A stretch of 64,000 nucleotides of DNA from Pelagicoccus enzymogenes (GCF_014803405.1 NZ_JACYFG010000007.1:372001-436000), one strand, 5' to 3'; shown: positions 8,187-17,259, counted from the stretch's first letter. The notes: generated by a model not told the origin, from the letters alone. Made by a program: numbers and translations.

Positions 8187-8648
8187 CTAGCTGAGCTCGA
8201 CCAGGACTCTGGTTTCCACGGCGGAATTGAGGGGGAGGCCGTTGGAGGAAAGAGCCACGCGAGTGTGGCGGCCGGCGTCTCCGAAGAGTTCGACGCTCAG
8301 GTCGGACGCTCCATTGATGACCTTGGGCGCGTCTGCAAAACCATCTACCCCGTTCACGAAACCGTCTATATGGAGGATGCGGCCGAGGGTAGCGAAGTCA
8401 TTGGTCGCTACGCGGGCGTGGGCGAGAGCGTTGAGGAAGCACCAGCGAGCGGCTTCGTAGCCTTCCTCGACCGTGAGGTCTCCGCCGATGCGCCCGGTGA
8501 TGATGGCCCCGTCCTTTACGGGAAGGCTGCCCGATAGCGAGAGCAGTTTTCCGCTGATAGCGTAGGGGAGGTAGTTGCCTTTGACTTCGCCAGCGGCGGG
8601 CAAAGATAGGCCGAGGGCGTCGAGTTTAGTCAGAATCTTATCGATCAT
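8187..8648 (-). CDS. RidA/YjgF-family protein (enamine/imine deaminase-like)
   Basis: A 153-residue member of the RidA (YjgF/YER057c/UK114) family, of the slightly longer subclass. Family proteins are trimeric and many hydrolyse reactive enamine/imine intermediates from pyridoxal-phosphate enzymes. Seen here are the opening strand with ISGKLLSLSGSLP and the C-terminal block TRVALSSNGLPLNSAVETRV. That block holds the arginine that binds substrate carboxylate in RidA and the ending LP..SAVE. The subclass is poorly characterised, so enzymatic activity is not certain. The gene starts 39 bases after lipA ends, on the same strand, so the two are likely cotranscribed. Confidence 0.85.
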   Translation of the reverse strand: MIDKILTKLDALGLSLPAAGEVKGNYLPYAISGKLLSLSGSLPVKDGAIITGRIGGDLTVEEGYEAARWCFLNALAHARVATNDFATLGRILHIDGFVNGVDGFADAPKVINGASDLSVELFGDAGRHTRVALSSNGLPLNSAVETRVLVELS

Positions 8649-8687
8649 GGTAAAGTGGGGTGCGGGAAACGCTCTTGGCGAAAAGCC

Positions 8688-9569
8688 TCAGCTCGCTTCG
8701 GCCCGGAGTTTATCCACTCCGGTGAAATGGGCGGATTGCTCGTCCGCGTGGTAGGAGGAGCGGACTAGCGGACCGGACTCGACCTTGGTGAAACCGATGG
8801 ATTCGCCGTAGACCTTGTACTCCGCGAACTCTTCTGGCGTGACCCAGCGTTCGACTGGCAGGTGTTTGCTGGTCGGCTGGAGGTACTGGCCGAGGGTGAG
8901 GATCTTCACGTCGATCTCGCGCAGGTCGCGCATGCTCTGCTGGACTTCCTCCTTGGTTTCGCCGAGGCCGAGCATCAGGCCGGACTTGGCGACGAAGCCG
9001 CGCTTGGCTGCGTGTTCGAGAATCTTTAGGGAGCGTTCGTAGCGAGCTTGTACGCGTACGGGCTTCTGCAGGCGCTCCACGGTCTCGACGTTGTGGTTGA
9101 AAATGTCGGGCTCCGCGTCGAGAACGATGTCGAGCTGTTCGGTTTTGCCGCGGAAGTCGGGCGTGAGCACCTCGATTGCGGTGCTGGGGCAACGATGGCG
9201 GATGGCACGGATGGTAGCGGCCCAGACGCTGGCGCCGCCGTCCTTGAGCTCGTCGCGGGTCACGGACGTGATCACGCAATGCTTCAGGTTCATGGTGTGA
9301 ACCGCTTCCGCGACGCGGGCAGGTTCTCCGATGTCGTACTCGGTGGGGCGACCGGTTTGGATCGCGCAGAAATTGCAGGAACGCGTGCAGACGTTGCCGA
9401 GGATCATCACGGTGGCGGTTCCGCGGGACCAGCATTCTCCCATGTTCGGGCATTGGGCGCTTTGGCAAACGGTGTGTAGCCCCTTGTCGTCAACGAGTTT
9501 GCGGACAGCGCTGTATTGCTTGCCGCTAGGCAGTTTGGCTCTGAGCCAGTCTGGCTTACGCGTAGTCAT
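8688..9569 (-). CDS. lipA: Lipoyl synthase
   Basis: A radical-SAM enzyme that inserts two sulfur atoms into protein-bound octanoyl groups to make lipoate for 2-oxoacid dehydrogenases and the glycine cleavage system. Both iron-sulfur motifs are present: the auxiliary cluster CX4CX5C (CQSAQCPNMGEC) and the radical-SAM CX3CX2C (CTRSCNFC). The C-terminal RSSY gives the serine that ligates the auxiliary cluster. The ATG at 9569 gives 293 residues beginning MTTRKPDWLRAKLPSG, the family start. A TTG at 9614 would add 15 residues that match nothing. The gene is divergent from lysS. No Shine-Dalgarno is present; the leader is pyrimidine-rich. Confidence 0.97.
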   Translation of the reverse strand: MTTRKPDWLRAKLPSGKQYSAVRKLVDDKGLHTVCQSAQCPNMGECWSRGTATVMILGNVCTRSCNFCAIQTGRPTEYDIGEPARVAEAVHTMNLKHCVITSVTRDELKDGGASVWAATIRAIRHRCPSTAIEVLTPDFRGKTEQLDIVLDAEPDIFNHNVETVERLQKPVRVQARYERSLKILEHAAKRGFVAKSGLMLGLGETKEEVQQSMRDLREIDVKILTLGQYLQPTSKHLPVERWVTPEEFAEYKVYGESIGFTKVESGPLVRSSYHADEQSAHFTGVDKLRAEAS

Positions 9570-9711
9570 AAGGAAGGAGGAGATTAGGCGGACTGAGGAA
9601 AACTCAACCCTCAAATGTAGGAGAAAGCCGAATAGCCCCGCTTATTTAGGCGGTTTGGAGAAAGGCTTTGATCTTTTGGCGACGAGTCGCCTAATCCTCT
9701 CCTTTACGATT
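9570..9711. promoter_or_regulatory. Divergent lipA/lysS leader region with mirrored motif
   Basis: Both genes have nearly the same leader just before the ATG: CGCCTAAT followed by a run of C and T. The copies are at 9583-9590 (minus sense, lipA) and 9688-9695 (plus sense, lysS), with their ends 13 and 16 bases from the start codons. The lysS copy also overlaps a tight palindrome, GGCGACGAGTCGCC at 9678-9691. No clear -35/-10 pair was recognised. Confidence 0.45.
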
Positions 9712-11178
9712 ATGAGTTCAAACCTGTCTGACATCTCTCACGACCAATTGGCAGTGCGCCGCCAAAAGCTTGCGGACCTGCGTGAAAAAGGCGTGGACCC
9801 TTTCCGTACCGACTTCCAGCCGACTCACTTCTCCTCTGAAGCGATCGCTGCGTTCGTTGATGGAGCGGAACCGGAAGAGCAGCCGACCGTAAGCGTTGCG
9901 GGACGGCTCATCGTTATCCGCAAGATGGGTAAAGCTCAGTTTGTGAAGATTCAGGACCAGGCAGGCATCATCCAGCTCTACGTGCGTCTGGATGGAATCG
10001 GCGCCGAGGAATATGCTGATTTCAAGAAGCTCGACCTCGGTGACATCATCGGAGTTGAGGGCCAGCTCTTCCAGACCAAGACCGGCGAGATTAGCATCCG
10101 CGCCACCAAGTACGCGCTCGTTTCCAAGTCGCTGCGTCCCTTGCCCGAGAAGTTTCACGGACTCACCGACACGGAGCAGAAGTATCGCCAGCGTCACCTT
10201 GACCTCATCATGAACAAGGAATCCCGCGAGCGCTTCTTCAACCGAAGCCGTATCGTGAGCGGAATCCGCCGCTATCTGGAGGATCGTTCCTTTCTAGAAG
10301 TTGAGACGCCTGTCTTTCAGAACATTGCCGGCGGCGCGGCGGCCAAGCCCTTCGTGACGCATCACAACACGCTGGATCGCGACTTCTTCATGCGTATCTC
10401 GCTGGAGCTCTACCTGAAGCGCTTGCTGGTGGGCGGTTTCGACCGCGTTTTCGAAATCGGCCGTAACTTCCGCAACGAAGGCATTTCCCGCCGCCACAAT
10501 CCGGAGTTCACTATGCTGGAAGTCTACCAGGCCTACTCCGACTACCGCGGCATGATGGAGCTCATCCAAGGCTTGATCCGCCACCTCGTGACCGACGTGC
10601 TTGGCGGCAAGGAAATCAAGATGCCAGATGGCGAAGTGATCGACTTCATGGGCGAATGGCGCGAAGCCAAGTACAAGGATCTCGTCTGCGAAAAGGTGGG
10701 CGATCCGGACTGGTTTTCCAGGAGCAAGGAAGAGAAGCTGGCCAAGACCAAGGAACTCGGCCTCGACTGCCAGCCTGACTGGGAGGACTACGAAGTTTCC
10801 AACGAAGTGTTCGGCAAGCTCATCGAGCCTTACCTGATCCAGCCAACTTTCGTGACGCATCTGCCTAAGGAGCTTTGCCCGTTGGCCAAGATCACCAAGG
10901 ACGACGATTCCACGATTGACGTCTTCGAGCTCTGCATCGGCGGCATGGAGATCGCTCCGGCTTACTCCGAGCAGAACGACCCGGACGTGCAGCGCGAGAT
11001 GTTCGAGAAGCAGGCTGGCGAAGAGACGCAGGACATGGACGAGGATTTTCTCGAGACCCTCGAGTACGGCATGCCCCCGGCTGGTGGTCTCGGAATGGGC
11101 ATCGACCGCATTGTCATTCTGCTCACCGAGGCGGAAAACATTCGCGACGTGATTCTCTATCCTCAGCTGCGTTCGTAA
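9712..11178 (+). CDS. lysS: Lysine--tRNA ligase (class II)
   Basis: This class II synthetase charges tRNA-Lys. The 488-residue protein has the N-terminal OB-fold anticodon-binding domain (about 60-165: VSVAGRLIVIRKMGKAQFV) and the catalytic domain with motif 2 (FRNEGISRRHNPEFTMLE) and motif 3 (GGLGMGIDRIVILLT). The start is the ATG at 9712 (MSSNLSDISHDQ). The same frame is open much further upstream, but that stretch overlaps lipA and has no homology. Downstream is a clear terminator. Confidence 0.97.
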   Translation: MSSNLSDISHDQLAVRRQKLADLREKGVDPFRTDFQPTHFSSEAIAAFVDGAEPEEQPTVSVAGRLIVIRKMGKAQFVKIQDQAGIIQLYVRLDGIGAEEYADFKKLDLGDIIGVEGQLFQTKTGEISIRATKYALVSKSLRPLPEKFHGLTDTEQKYRQRHLDLIMNKESRERFFNRSRIVSGIRRYLEDRSFLEVETPVFQNIAGGAAAKPFVTHHNTLDRDFFMRISLELYLKRLLVGGFDRVFEIGRNFRNEGISRRHNPEFTMLEVYQAYSDYRGMMELIQGLIRHLVTDVLGGKEIKMPDGEVIDFMGEWREAKYKDLVCEKVGDPDWFSRSKEEKLAKTKELGLDCQPDWEDYEVSNEVFGKLIEPYLIQPTFVTHLPKELCPLAKITKDDDSTIDVFELCIGGMEIAPAYSEQNDPDVQREMFEKQAGEETQDMDEDFLETLEYGMPPAGGLGMGIDRIVILLTEAENIRDVILYPQLRS

Positions 11179-11211
11179 GGACAAGCCGGATACGGAACTA
11201 TTTTACAGGTG

Positions 11212-11244
11212 GGACGTCTTCTTCGAGGACGTCCTTTCCTTTTT
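11212..11244 (+). terminator. Terminator after lysS
   Basis: A 7-bp perfect stem GGACGTC/GACGTCC (11212-11218, 11228-11234) closes a 9-base loop and is followed by TTTCCTTTTT on the plus strand, 34 bases after the lysS stop. Confidence 0.8.
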
Positions 11245-11301
11245 CATACGCTTCCATAACTAGCTTGCCTCACGGCGCCTCTTACTGATTCTTGCAGGCC
11301 A

Positions 11302-12531
11302 ATGCCTTGGTACCTCTATATCGCGATTCGACACACCTTTCCCAAAGGGAAACGTTTGCCGTTTTTCACGATCATGTCGGTCACTGGCGTGGTGCTTGGG
11401 ACCATGGCTTTGGTGGTGGTGCTGAGCGTTTTCAACGGCTTCGGGCATGCCATTCGCGAGGTCGTAGCGGACACCACCGGCGACCTGAAGGTCATGAATG
11501 GCCGCATCTTCGAAGGCTACGAAGACAAGATTGATTTGCTGGAAGAGTCCCCTCTGGTCGAAGCGGCTGCGCCCTCTGCCTTCGGCATGGTCATGCTGCA
11601 AACGGGCAACCGTCCCATCGTGCCGCAGGTGCAGGGAATCGATTTGGACGCGGAGCGAAAGATCGTGCCGCTCGACGATTATATCCGCTACGGCGACCTG
11701 GAAGAGTTGGACGACGATTCCTTGCTGATCAGCTCGGGAATCGCCAACACGCTCCGCCTGCGAGTGGGGGACGAAGTCGAACTCTACACGCCGCTCATGA
11801 TCCAACGGCTCAATCAAAACGAAGTGCTGCTGCCGCGATTGATGCGAGTGGCGGCCGTGTTTGAGACGGGATTCACCAAGGTGGACGAAAATACCATCAT
11901 CACCACGCTGCGTAGCATGCAGGACCTGTACGGCCTTGGCGAAGGCGTGCACGCCCTCAAAGTAAAGCTCAAGGACGGAGTGGATCCGGAAGCGGCGGCC
12001 CGCGAGCTGCAGGGTTTGTTTGCCCCTCCGTTTCGCGTTTCGACTTGGTTGGAGAGCAACGCCGACTATCTCGCGATCATTGAATTCGAGAAACGCATGA
12101 TGTTCTTCATCCTGCTGATCATCGTGCTGGTGGCATCGTTCTCGATAGCGACGTCGCTCTTCACTTCGGTGGTGAAGAAGACCCGCGAGATCGGTCTGTT
12201 CAGCTCGATGGGAGCGACCAGCCGCCAGATCATCGCGTGCTTTTGCTTGCAGGGCTTTTCGGTAGGCGTGGTGGGTACAGGGATCGGCTTTGCCCTGAGC
12301 TTTGCGTTGCTGGCCGTGCGGGAGACGATCATAGACGCCATATTCAGCGTGATCGGCGGCAGGGAGCAAACCATGCAATTCTACTTTTTCTCCGAACTGC
12401 CGGTGCATTACAAGTCGAGTGACTTGATTGTCATCGCTGTTCTGACGATCACCATCGCAACCTTGGCAGGACTCGTGCCTTCCATCAAGGCAGGCTTGCT
12501 CAAACCGGTGGAGGCCTTGCGCAGTGAGTGA
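11302..12531 (+). CDS. lolC: LolC/LolE-family lipoprotein-releasing permease
   Basis: An inner-membrane permease that, with LolD, extracts outer-membrane lipoproteins and passes them to LolA. The 409-residue protein has the family layout: an N-terminal TM (TIMSVTGVVLGTMALVVVLSVFNGF), a large periplasmic domain (about 55-255) and three TM helices at the C-terminus (FILLIIVLVASFSIATSLFTSV, VGVVGTGIGFALSFALLAV, LIVIAVLTITIATLAGLVP). Only one permease gene is present, so a homodimer (LolF-like) is likely unless a partner lies elsewhere. The last 8 bases overlap the lolD start (GTGAGTGA), which points to translational coupling. Confidence 0.92.
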   Translation: MPWYLYIAIRHTFPKGKRLPFFTIMSVTGVVLGTMALVVVLSVFNGFGHAIREVVADTTGDLKVMNGRIFEGYEDKIDLLEESPLVEAAAPSAFGMVMLQTGNRPIVPQVQGIDLDAERKIVPLDDYIRYGDLEELDDDSLLISSGIANTLRLRVGDEVELYTPLMIQRLNQNEVLLPRLMRVAAVFETGFTKVDENTIITTLRSMQDLYGLGEGVHALKVKLKDGVDPEAAARELQGLFAPPFRVSTWLESNADYLAIIEFEKRMMFFILLIIVLVASFSIATSLFTSVVKKTREIGLFSSMGATSRQIIACFCLQGFSVGVVGTGIGFALSFALLAVRETIIDAIFSVIGGREQTMQFYFFSELPVHYKSSDLIVIAVLTITIATLAGLVPSIKAGLLKPVEALRSE

Positions 12532-13201
12532 GTACGCCATCACTGCCAGTGGAGTGGCCAAGACCTACGTTACTGGCGATTCGACCTTGCATGTCTTGAC
12601 GTCGGTTGAGCTTTCTGTGGCCAAAGGAGAATTCGTCAGCATTCAAGGAGAGTCCGGATGCGGCAAGACAACCTTGCTCAATGTCTTGGCGGGAATCGAG
12701 TCGCCAGACTCTGGATACGTGCAATGGGGATCGGATCGGATCGAGAGCTTGGGGCGAAATGCCCTCGCCGTAAAGCGCGGCAAGTTCCTCGGAATCGTCT
12801 TTCAATCCTACTATCTCGTGCCGGAAATCGATTCTCTGCAGAACGTTTTGATGGCGCGACGCATCGTCGATGGGCGCGTGGGAAAGTCTCAGATCGAAGA
12901 GGCGAAAGCCATGTTGGCGAAAGTGGGACTAGGGGACCGTTGTCACCAAATGCCGAATACGCTTTCGGGTGGCGAGCGGCAACGGGTGGCTATCGCGCGA
13001 GCTCTGCTGACGAATCCAGCGGTCATCCTTGCGGACGAGCCTACCGGCAATCTCGACGAAGCCACCGGCAATCGCGTGATGGACCAGCTGCGCGAACTTT
13101 GCCGCGAATTGGGAACGTCGCTTGTACTTGTTACCCACAACCCCGAGCACGCGGCCCTTGCGGATCGCCAACTCACTCTATCTCAGGGCATCATTCACTA
13201 A
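12524..13201 (+). CDS. lolD: LolD-type ABC transporter ATPase
   Basis: The 225-residue ATPase that powers the LolC-type permease. Walker A (GESGCGKTT), the Q-loop region (GIVFQSYYLVPEIDS), the ABC signature (LSGGERQRVAIARAL), Walker B with D-loop (VILADEPTGNLDEAT) and the H-loop (LVTHNPEHA) are all intact. The start is GTG at 12524 inside the end of the permease gene; no other start nearby gives the right N-terminus. The overlapping permease makes LolD likelier than MacB or FtsE. Confidence 0.93.
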   Translation: MSEYAITASGVAKTYVTGDSTLHVLTSVELSVAKGEFVSIQGESGCGKTTLLNVLAGIESPDSGYVQWGSDRIESLGRNALAVKRGKFLGIVFQSYYLVPEIDSLQNVLMARRIVDGRVGKSQIEEAKAMLAKVGLGDRCHQMPNTLSGGERQRVAIARALLTNPAVILADEPTGNLDEATGNRVMDQLRELCRELGTSLVLVTHNPEHAALADRQLTLSQGIIH

Positions 13202-13228
13202 TCTTTCTTTCCTCAACCTCCTATCACC

Positions 13229-14161
13229 ATGAGCGAACCAAAACTTAAATGCGGCGTAGCGGGCGTCGGCTACCTCGGCCAACACCACGCGCGAATCTAC
13301 AACGAGCTGGAAAACGTGGAGCTTGCGGGCATCTTCGAGACCAACCCGGAACGGGCTGCGGAGATTTCGGAGAAGTTTGGCTGCCCGGTGTTCAACTCGG
13401 TCGAGGAGTTGGGAGCGGTTTGCGATGCGGTGAGCATCGTGGTGCCCACCGATAAGCACCATGAGGTGGCCTTGCCGCTGCTGGACTGCGGTTGCCACTT
13501 GCTGATCGAAAAGCCGATTTGCCAAAGTTTGGAGGAGGCGGCTGACATCTTGGAAAAAGCCAAGGCGGCGAACCTGCTGGTGCAGGTGGGTCACATCGAG
13601 CACTTCAATCCGGTGATGAGCTTCCTGGAGGAGGCGGTGTCGGCTCCCAAGTTTATCACCGCAGATCGCTTGGCGCCGTTCCAGCCCCGCGGCACGGAAG
13701 TCGGCGTAACTCTGGATCTGATGATTCACGATATCGGCATAGTGCTGCAGCTCGTGAAATCGCCGGTGAAACTGGTTCAAAGCGTGGGGGTGAGCGCCCT
13801 TTCGCCGACCGAGGATATCGCCAACGCTCGAATCGAGTTCGAAAACGGCTGTGTGGCAAATTTGAATACAAGCCGCGTTAGTAGCAAGAAACTGCGCGAG
13901 ATTCGCGTATTCCAGCCGACCGGCTATCTCTCGCTGGATTTCATGAATCAAGCAGGGCACGTGGTGAACATCGACGGTGGCGCCATGAAGACTTCGGAAG
14001 TGCCCATCGAAAAGGGCGAACCGCTCAAGCTGGAGCTGGCTAGCTTCGTGGAAAGCGTGAACGAGCGCAAGCAGCCCAAAGTAGGTGGCGAGCTTGGCAA
14101 GACGGCCTTGGAATTGGCGATCACCATTACCCAGCAGATCCGCGAGCGGGCGGCGATGTGA
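13229..14161 (+). CDS. Gfo/Idh/MocA-family NAD(P)-dependent oxidoreductase next to lpxB
   Basis: A 310-residue sugar-type dehydrogenase with an N-terminal Rossmann fold (GVAGVGYLGQHHARIY), the family EKP motif (LLIEKPICQSL) holding the catalytic lysine, VGHIEHFNP, and the active-site helix DLMIHDIGIVLQL. It lies 27 bases after lolD and 15 before lpxB. Oxidoreductases of this family next to lpx genes include GnnA, which oxidises UDP-GlcNAc at C3 on the way to 2,3-diamino lipid A. No GnnB aminotransferase is seen in this window, so that role is only a hypothesis. Its leader is pyrimidine-rich and lacks a Shine-Dalgarno. Confidence 0.88.
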   Translation: MSEPKLKCGVAGVGYLGQHHARIYNELENVELAGIFETNPERAAEISEKFGCPVFNSVEELGAVCDAVSIVVPTDKHHEVALPLLDCGCHLLIEKPICQSLEEAADILEKAKAANLLVQVGHIEHFNPVMSFLEEAVSAPKFITADRLAPFQPRGTEVGVTLDLMIHDIGIVLQLVKSPVKLVQSVGVSALSPTEDIANARIEFENGCVANLNTSRVSSKKLREIRVFQPTGYLSLDFMNQAGHVVNIDGGAMKTSEVPIEKGEPLKLELASFVESVNERKQPKVGGELGKTALELAITITQQIRERAAM

Positions 14162-14176
14162 AGCTCGTTTTTCTCG

Positions 14177-15349
14177 ATGTCAAAAACTGGATCAGTAGAT
14201 ATTTCATTCCCTCCCGCCGAGGGAGGGTGGGTTGATATTCTCGTCATCGCTGGCGAGCACTCGGGAGATGAGCACGCAGCTCGGATGATGAAATCCGTCA
14301 TGGCTCAAAGGCCGGATTTCAAGGTCTGCGCCATTGGCGGGCGGCATCTCAAAGCCGCAGGCGCCCAAGTGATATTCGATCTAATTGAATACTCGGTTAT
14401 TGGTTTAGTCGAGGTGCTGAAGCACTACGGCGAATACAAGCAAATTTTTGACGAAACCATAAATTGGATACAACGATACCGTCCTAAGATGGTGGTCTTT
14501 GTGGACTACCCCGGGATGAATCTTCGGATTGCCAAATCCCTTATGAGCAAGGGAATTGCAAACAAGGCTGGGGGAGATGTTAAGCTGCTCTATTACATCA
14601 GCCCGCAGGTTTGGGTTTGGAAGGCGAAGCGTAAGTACAAGATGGCCCAAATGCTCGATTCTCTGGCGGTTATATTCCCGTTTGAAGTCGATGTCTTTGA
14701 AGGGACGAAGCTAGACACGCGCTTCGTTGGGCATCCGTTTCTATCCAGCGATTATGACTTGCCGGTAAGCTATGATCCGAGCGGGCCTATCCTGCTGCTT
14801 CCGGGAAGCCGTAAGGCTGCGATTGGGAGAATCGCTCCGATTCTCTTCTCTGCCTTTAGCGAATGCTTGAAGAGCAAGAGCAAGTTGAGGGCGGTTTGCA
14901 TCTATGCCTCGGAAGACCTGAAGAAGTTACTGGAGAGTATTCTCAGGAAATTTCCGGACGTGGAGCGACGGATCGAATTGCGCCCGAATACCGACGAGCT
15001 TGGAGCTCGAGCAGTACTAACGAGTTCAGGGACGATGTCGCTCAATTGCGCCCTTGCCAACATCCCTGGTGTGGTCGTGTATCGTACGCACCCTCTCACG
15101 TATTTGATGGGAAGAATGCTCGTAAAAGTTCCTTACATTGGAATCGCGAACATCCTCCTAGGTAAGCCGCTTTATCCTGAATTTATCCAAGGAGCTGCGA
15201 CCAAAAAGCGCCTCGCGGCCGAGATTACGGACTGTATCGAGAATGCGGAACGTATCAGACAGACGCGGAACTGGGCGGCTGAGTTGCGAGAGTTGTTGGA
15301 TAAGCCAAGGTCCGGCGGTCCTGCGGAGTGGCTTCTCGACTACTGGTAA
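14177..15349 (+). CDS. lpxB: Lipid-A-disaccharide synthase
   Basis: LpxB (GT19) joins UDP-2,3-diacylglucosamine to lipid X to make the lipid A disaccharide at the inner membrane. The 390-residue protein carries the family blocks: IAGEHSGDEHAA, VDYPGMNLRIAK, YYISPQVWVWKAKRKYKM, FPFEVDVFE, FVGHP, LLPGSRKAAIGRI, and a C-terminal SSGTMSLNCALANIPGVV followed by GIANILLGKPLYPEFIQ. The N-terminus has about 18 extra residues before the core (WVDILVIAGE). Starting at the ATG at 14177 keeps it 15 bases from the preceding gene. Its presence shows a lipopolysaccharide-type outer membrane. Confidence 0.95.
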   Translation: MSKTGSVDISFPPAEGGWVDILVIAGEHSGDEHAARMMKSVMAQRPDFKVCAIGGRHLKAAGAQVIFDLIEYSVIGLVEVLKHYGEYKQIFDETINWIQRYRPKMVVFVDYPGMNLRIAKSLMSKGIANKAGGDVKLLYYISPQVWVWKAKRKYKMAQMLDSLAVIFPFEVDVFEGTKLDTRFVGHPFLSSDYDLPVSYDPSGPILLLPGSRKAAIGRIAPILFSAFSECLKSKSKLRAVCIYASEDLKKLLESILRKFPDVERRIELRPNTDELGARAVLTSSGTMSLNCALANIPGVVVYRTHPLTYLMGRMLVKVPYIGIANILLGKPLYPEFIQGAATKKRLAAEITDCIENAERIRQTRNWAAELRELLDKPRSGGPAEWLLDYW

Positions 15350-15451
15350 GCAGGCTCTTTTTTGTAACCGGAGCCATTCGAGTGGGTAGCGAGAGGAAAC
15401 ATCCTGCGCCTAGCGTGGGATCAATTTTCTTTAGCTCAGAATTGATTGGTT

Positions 15452-16147
15452 ATGAAGCGCTTTCTTTTTATTCGTCGCCAGTGGTCAGAGTGGCGTTCTA
15501 CTATCTTGGTAATTCTTTTAGGGATAGTGCCATTGAAATCTAGCTTCGCAGATTGGAATTGGGTCCCGACCAGTTCGATGAATCCTACGATCTTGGAGGG
15601 CGACTTGGTTTACGTGAACAAGCTGGCCTACGATTTACGGGTGCCTTTGACCTTGAAGCGGCTGAGTCGTTGGGGCGATCCGGAGGCGGGGGACATCGTG
15701 GTGCTCTTTTCGCCGGAAGACGGAACGCGTCTGGTGAAAAGGGTCGTCGGGGTTCCGGGGGACACCTTGGAAATGCGCAACAATATCTTGTTCGTGAACG
15801 GGCAGCGCCTTCGCTACGAAGTTTTGCCCGAACGCGTGTTCGATGGATTGGAGGCGGATCTCAGGGCCCGCGCCGTTTTTGCCAAGGAAAGCTTAGGAGA
15901 CCGGGAGCATGCGGTGATGGCGATTCCGGCTGTAGTGACGGAGCGGCGTAGTTTTGCCCGGCTGCAGGTCCCGGAAGGCAAGTACTTCGTGATGGGGGAC
16001 AATCGAGACCTCAGCCAAGATTCGCGCTATTTTGGCTTCGCAGATCGCGAGCAGATTGTGGGCGAAGCGACTGCTGTAATTGTGTCTTTCAACATTCTGG
16101 ACCGTTATCAGCCTCGCCTCGGCCGCTTTTTCACAGAGTTGCGGTAG
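15452..16147 (+). CDS. lepB: Signal peptidase I
   Basis: A membrane protease that removes signal peptides from exported proteins. The 231-residue protein has one N-terminal TM segment (TILVILLGIVPLKSSFA), the nucleophile box (PTSSMNPTILEGD), the catalytic-lysine box (RLVKRVVGVPGD) and the C-terminal MGDNRDLSQDSRYFG. The nucleophile is the second serine of TSSM. The start is the ATG at 15452; an in-frame TTG lies 6 bases upstream. It follows lpxB by 102 bases and ends 18 bases from the convergent gene at 16166, with no obvious terminator between. An insertion after the lysine box (ERVFDGLEADLRARA) makes the second domain longer than the minimal Gram-positive form. Confidence 0.94.
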   Translation: MKRFLFIRRQWSEWRSTILVILLGIVPLKSSFADWNWVPTSSMNPTILEGDLVYVNKLAYDLRVPLTLKRLSRWGDPEAGDIVVLFSPEDGTRLVKRVVGVPGDTLEMRNNILFVNGQRLRYEVLPERVFDGLEADLRARAVFAKESLGDREHAVMAIPAVVTERRSFARLQVPEGKYFVMGDNRDLSQDSRYFGFADREQIVGEATAVIVSFNILDRYQPRLGRFFTELR

Positions 16148-16165
16148 GTCTTTGCATCCGGGGCG

Positions 16166-17131
16166 CTACGGCTGCGATTTTTGGGAGAACATGTTGGCGG
16201 CCATGCGAAGTTGGGACAGTTGCATCTCTCGCATTGCTTCCAAGCTTTGGATGAGCGCTGCCAATTGCTCGTTGTCGAGAAGGCTTTCGGCCTCTTCTGC
16301 GATGAGGGCGTGCAGGGATTGCATGTCGGATTCCAAGTTTTCGATGTTTTCGGGGCTGAATCGATCGGGGCTGAGGTCGTAGTTGGGTTCTTCGGCGAGA
16401 TCGCTAGAGAAGTCGAAGGCGCTTTTTTGCTCCGCCATGATTTGCAGGAGGGATCGTTCGGTTTCGGAGCCGATGGGACGTCCCGCAGTCTGGAGCGATT
16501 TTTTGAACCCGGACAGGGACATGCGTTCGGCGAGCGTTTTTTCGTAGAACGCGAATTCGCCGGCGTCCTTGTCGTCGTTGAGGAAGGTTTCGATTTCCGA
16601 CTTAACCAGCTCGTCGTACTCCTTCATCTCTTGACCAAGGAGCTTCATCTCCTCTGCGCCTGAGGCTCCGCCCATCATTTTCATGCTGGTCTCTACGCGA
16701 AACATTTGGCGAGCCATCAGAAGATCCATAAAGTGGATACGCTCTTCGGGAGTGAATTCAAAGGCGTCAAGCAGGTCTTTGTACATGACCTCAAGGGTGG
16801 CCCGCTGGCTGGCTTGCATCATTTCGTTGACCTGGGGATTGTCCATTATCTTGGAAAAGTCGCGAATGATGCGTCCCTCGGCCCGCTCTTCTACGGGAGT
16901 CGCGGGGATGGTTTCCGCTTGGAAATGGGCCGGCTGCGGCCTTGGGCGAGTGTGGCTCTCTGCGATGGCTTCGCTTGGGGCGGGGCTGCCTTGTTGGGCC
17001 AGTTTTTCTGGAAGTTGAGCTTCGAGTTCGGCGAGGCGGGTGTGCAGGGCGTTTTGCTCTTGATAGAGCTTGAAAGCGAAGAAGCCAAGGGCGGCAAGTG
17101 CGATGGTGAGTAGCGCTGTGACGGTTTTCAT
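16166..17131 (-). CDS. Unknown membrane-anchored coiled-coil protein
   Basis: I do not recognise this 321-residue protein. It has an N-terminal hydrophobic helix ([20 protein letters not shown]) that is probably an uncleaved anchor, then a heptad segment ([13 protein letters not shown]), a Pro/Ala-rich linker (about 50-85) and a mostly helical, methionine- and glutamate-rich remainder. That remainder contains [19 protein letters not shown] and [20 protein letters not shown]. The two segments look like a repeated helical unit resembling the LTXXQ pattern of Spy-type periplasmic proteins, but this is a weak likeness. It is convergent to lepB and stands alone, starting 128 bases from queC in the opposite direction. 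Confidence 0.75.
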   Translation of the reverse strand: MKTVTALLTIALAALGFFAFKLYQEQNALHTRLAELEAQLPEKLAQQGSPAPSEAIAESHTRPRPQPAHFQAETIPATPVEERAEGRIIRDFSKIMDNPQVNEMMQASQRATLEVMYKDLLDAFEFTPEERIHFMDLLMARQMFRVETSMKMMGGASGAEEMKLLGQEMKEYDELVKSEIETFLNDDKDAGEFAFYEKTLAERMSLSGFKKSLQTAGRPIGSETERSLLQIMAEQKSAFDFSSDLAEEPNYDLSPDRFSPENIENLESDMQSLHALIAEEAESLLDNEQLAALIQSLEAMREMQLSQLRMAANMFSQKSQP

Positions 17132-17259
17132 TCGGGTCAGGGGTTGGATCGTTCTCTCGGATAATCTACGGGAGAAGTGTTACCTGCGTGTTACCGGAGT
17201 GGAGGGAAGCCGCGTTTTGGTTGGTTGACTTGGCTTTTGTGGAGCGGTTATTGGGCGGT

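Noticed and set aside
9331-9711. N-terminal extension of lysS
   Set aside because: The open frame continues upstream but overlaps lipA in antisense and does not match LysS; the ATG at 9712 fits the family.
12524-13201. MacB or FtsE as the identity of the ABC ATPase
   Set aside because: The overlapping permease has the LolC/LolE layout (one TM, large periplasmic domain, three TMs), so LolD fits better.
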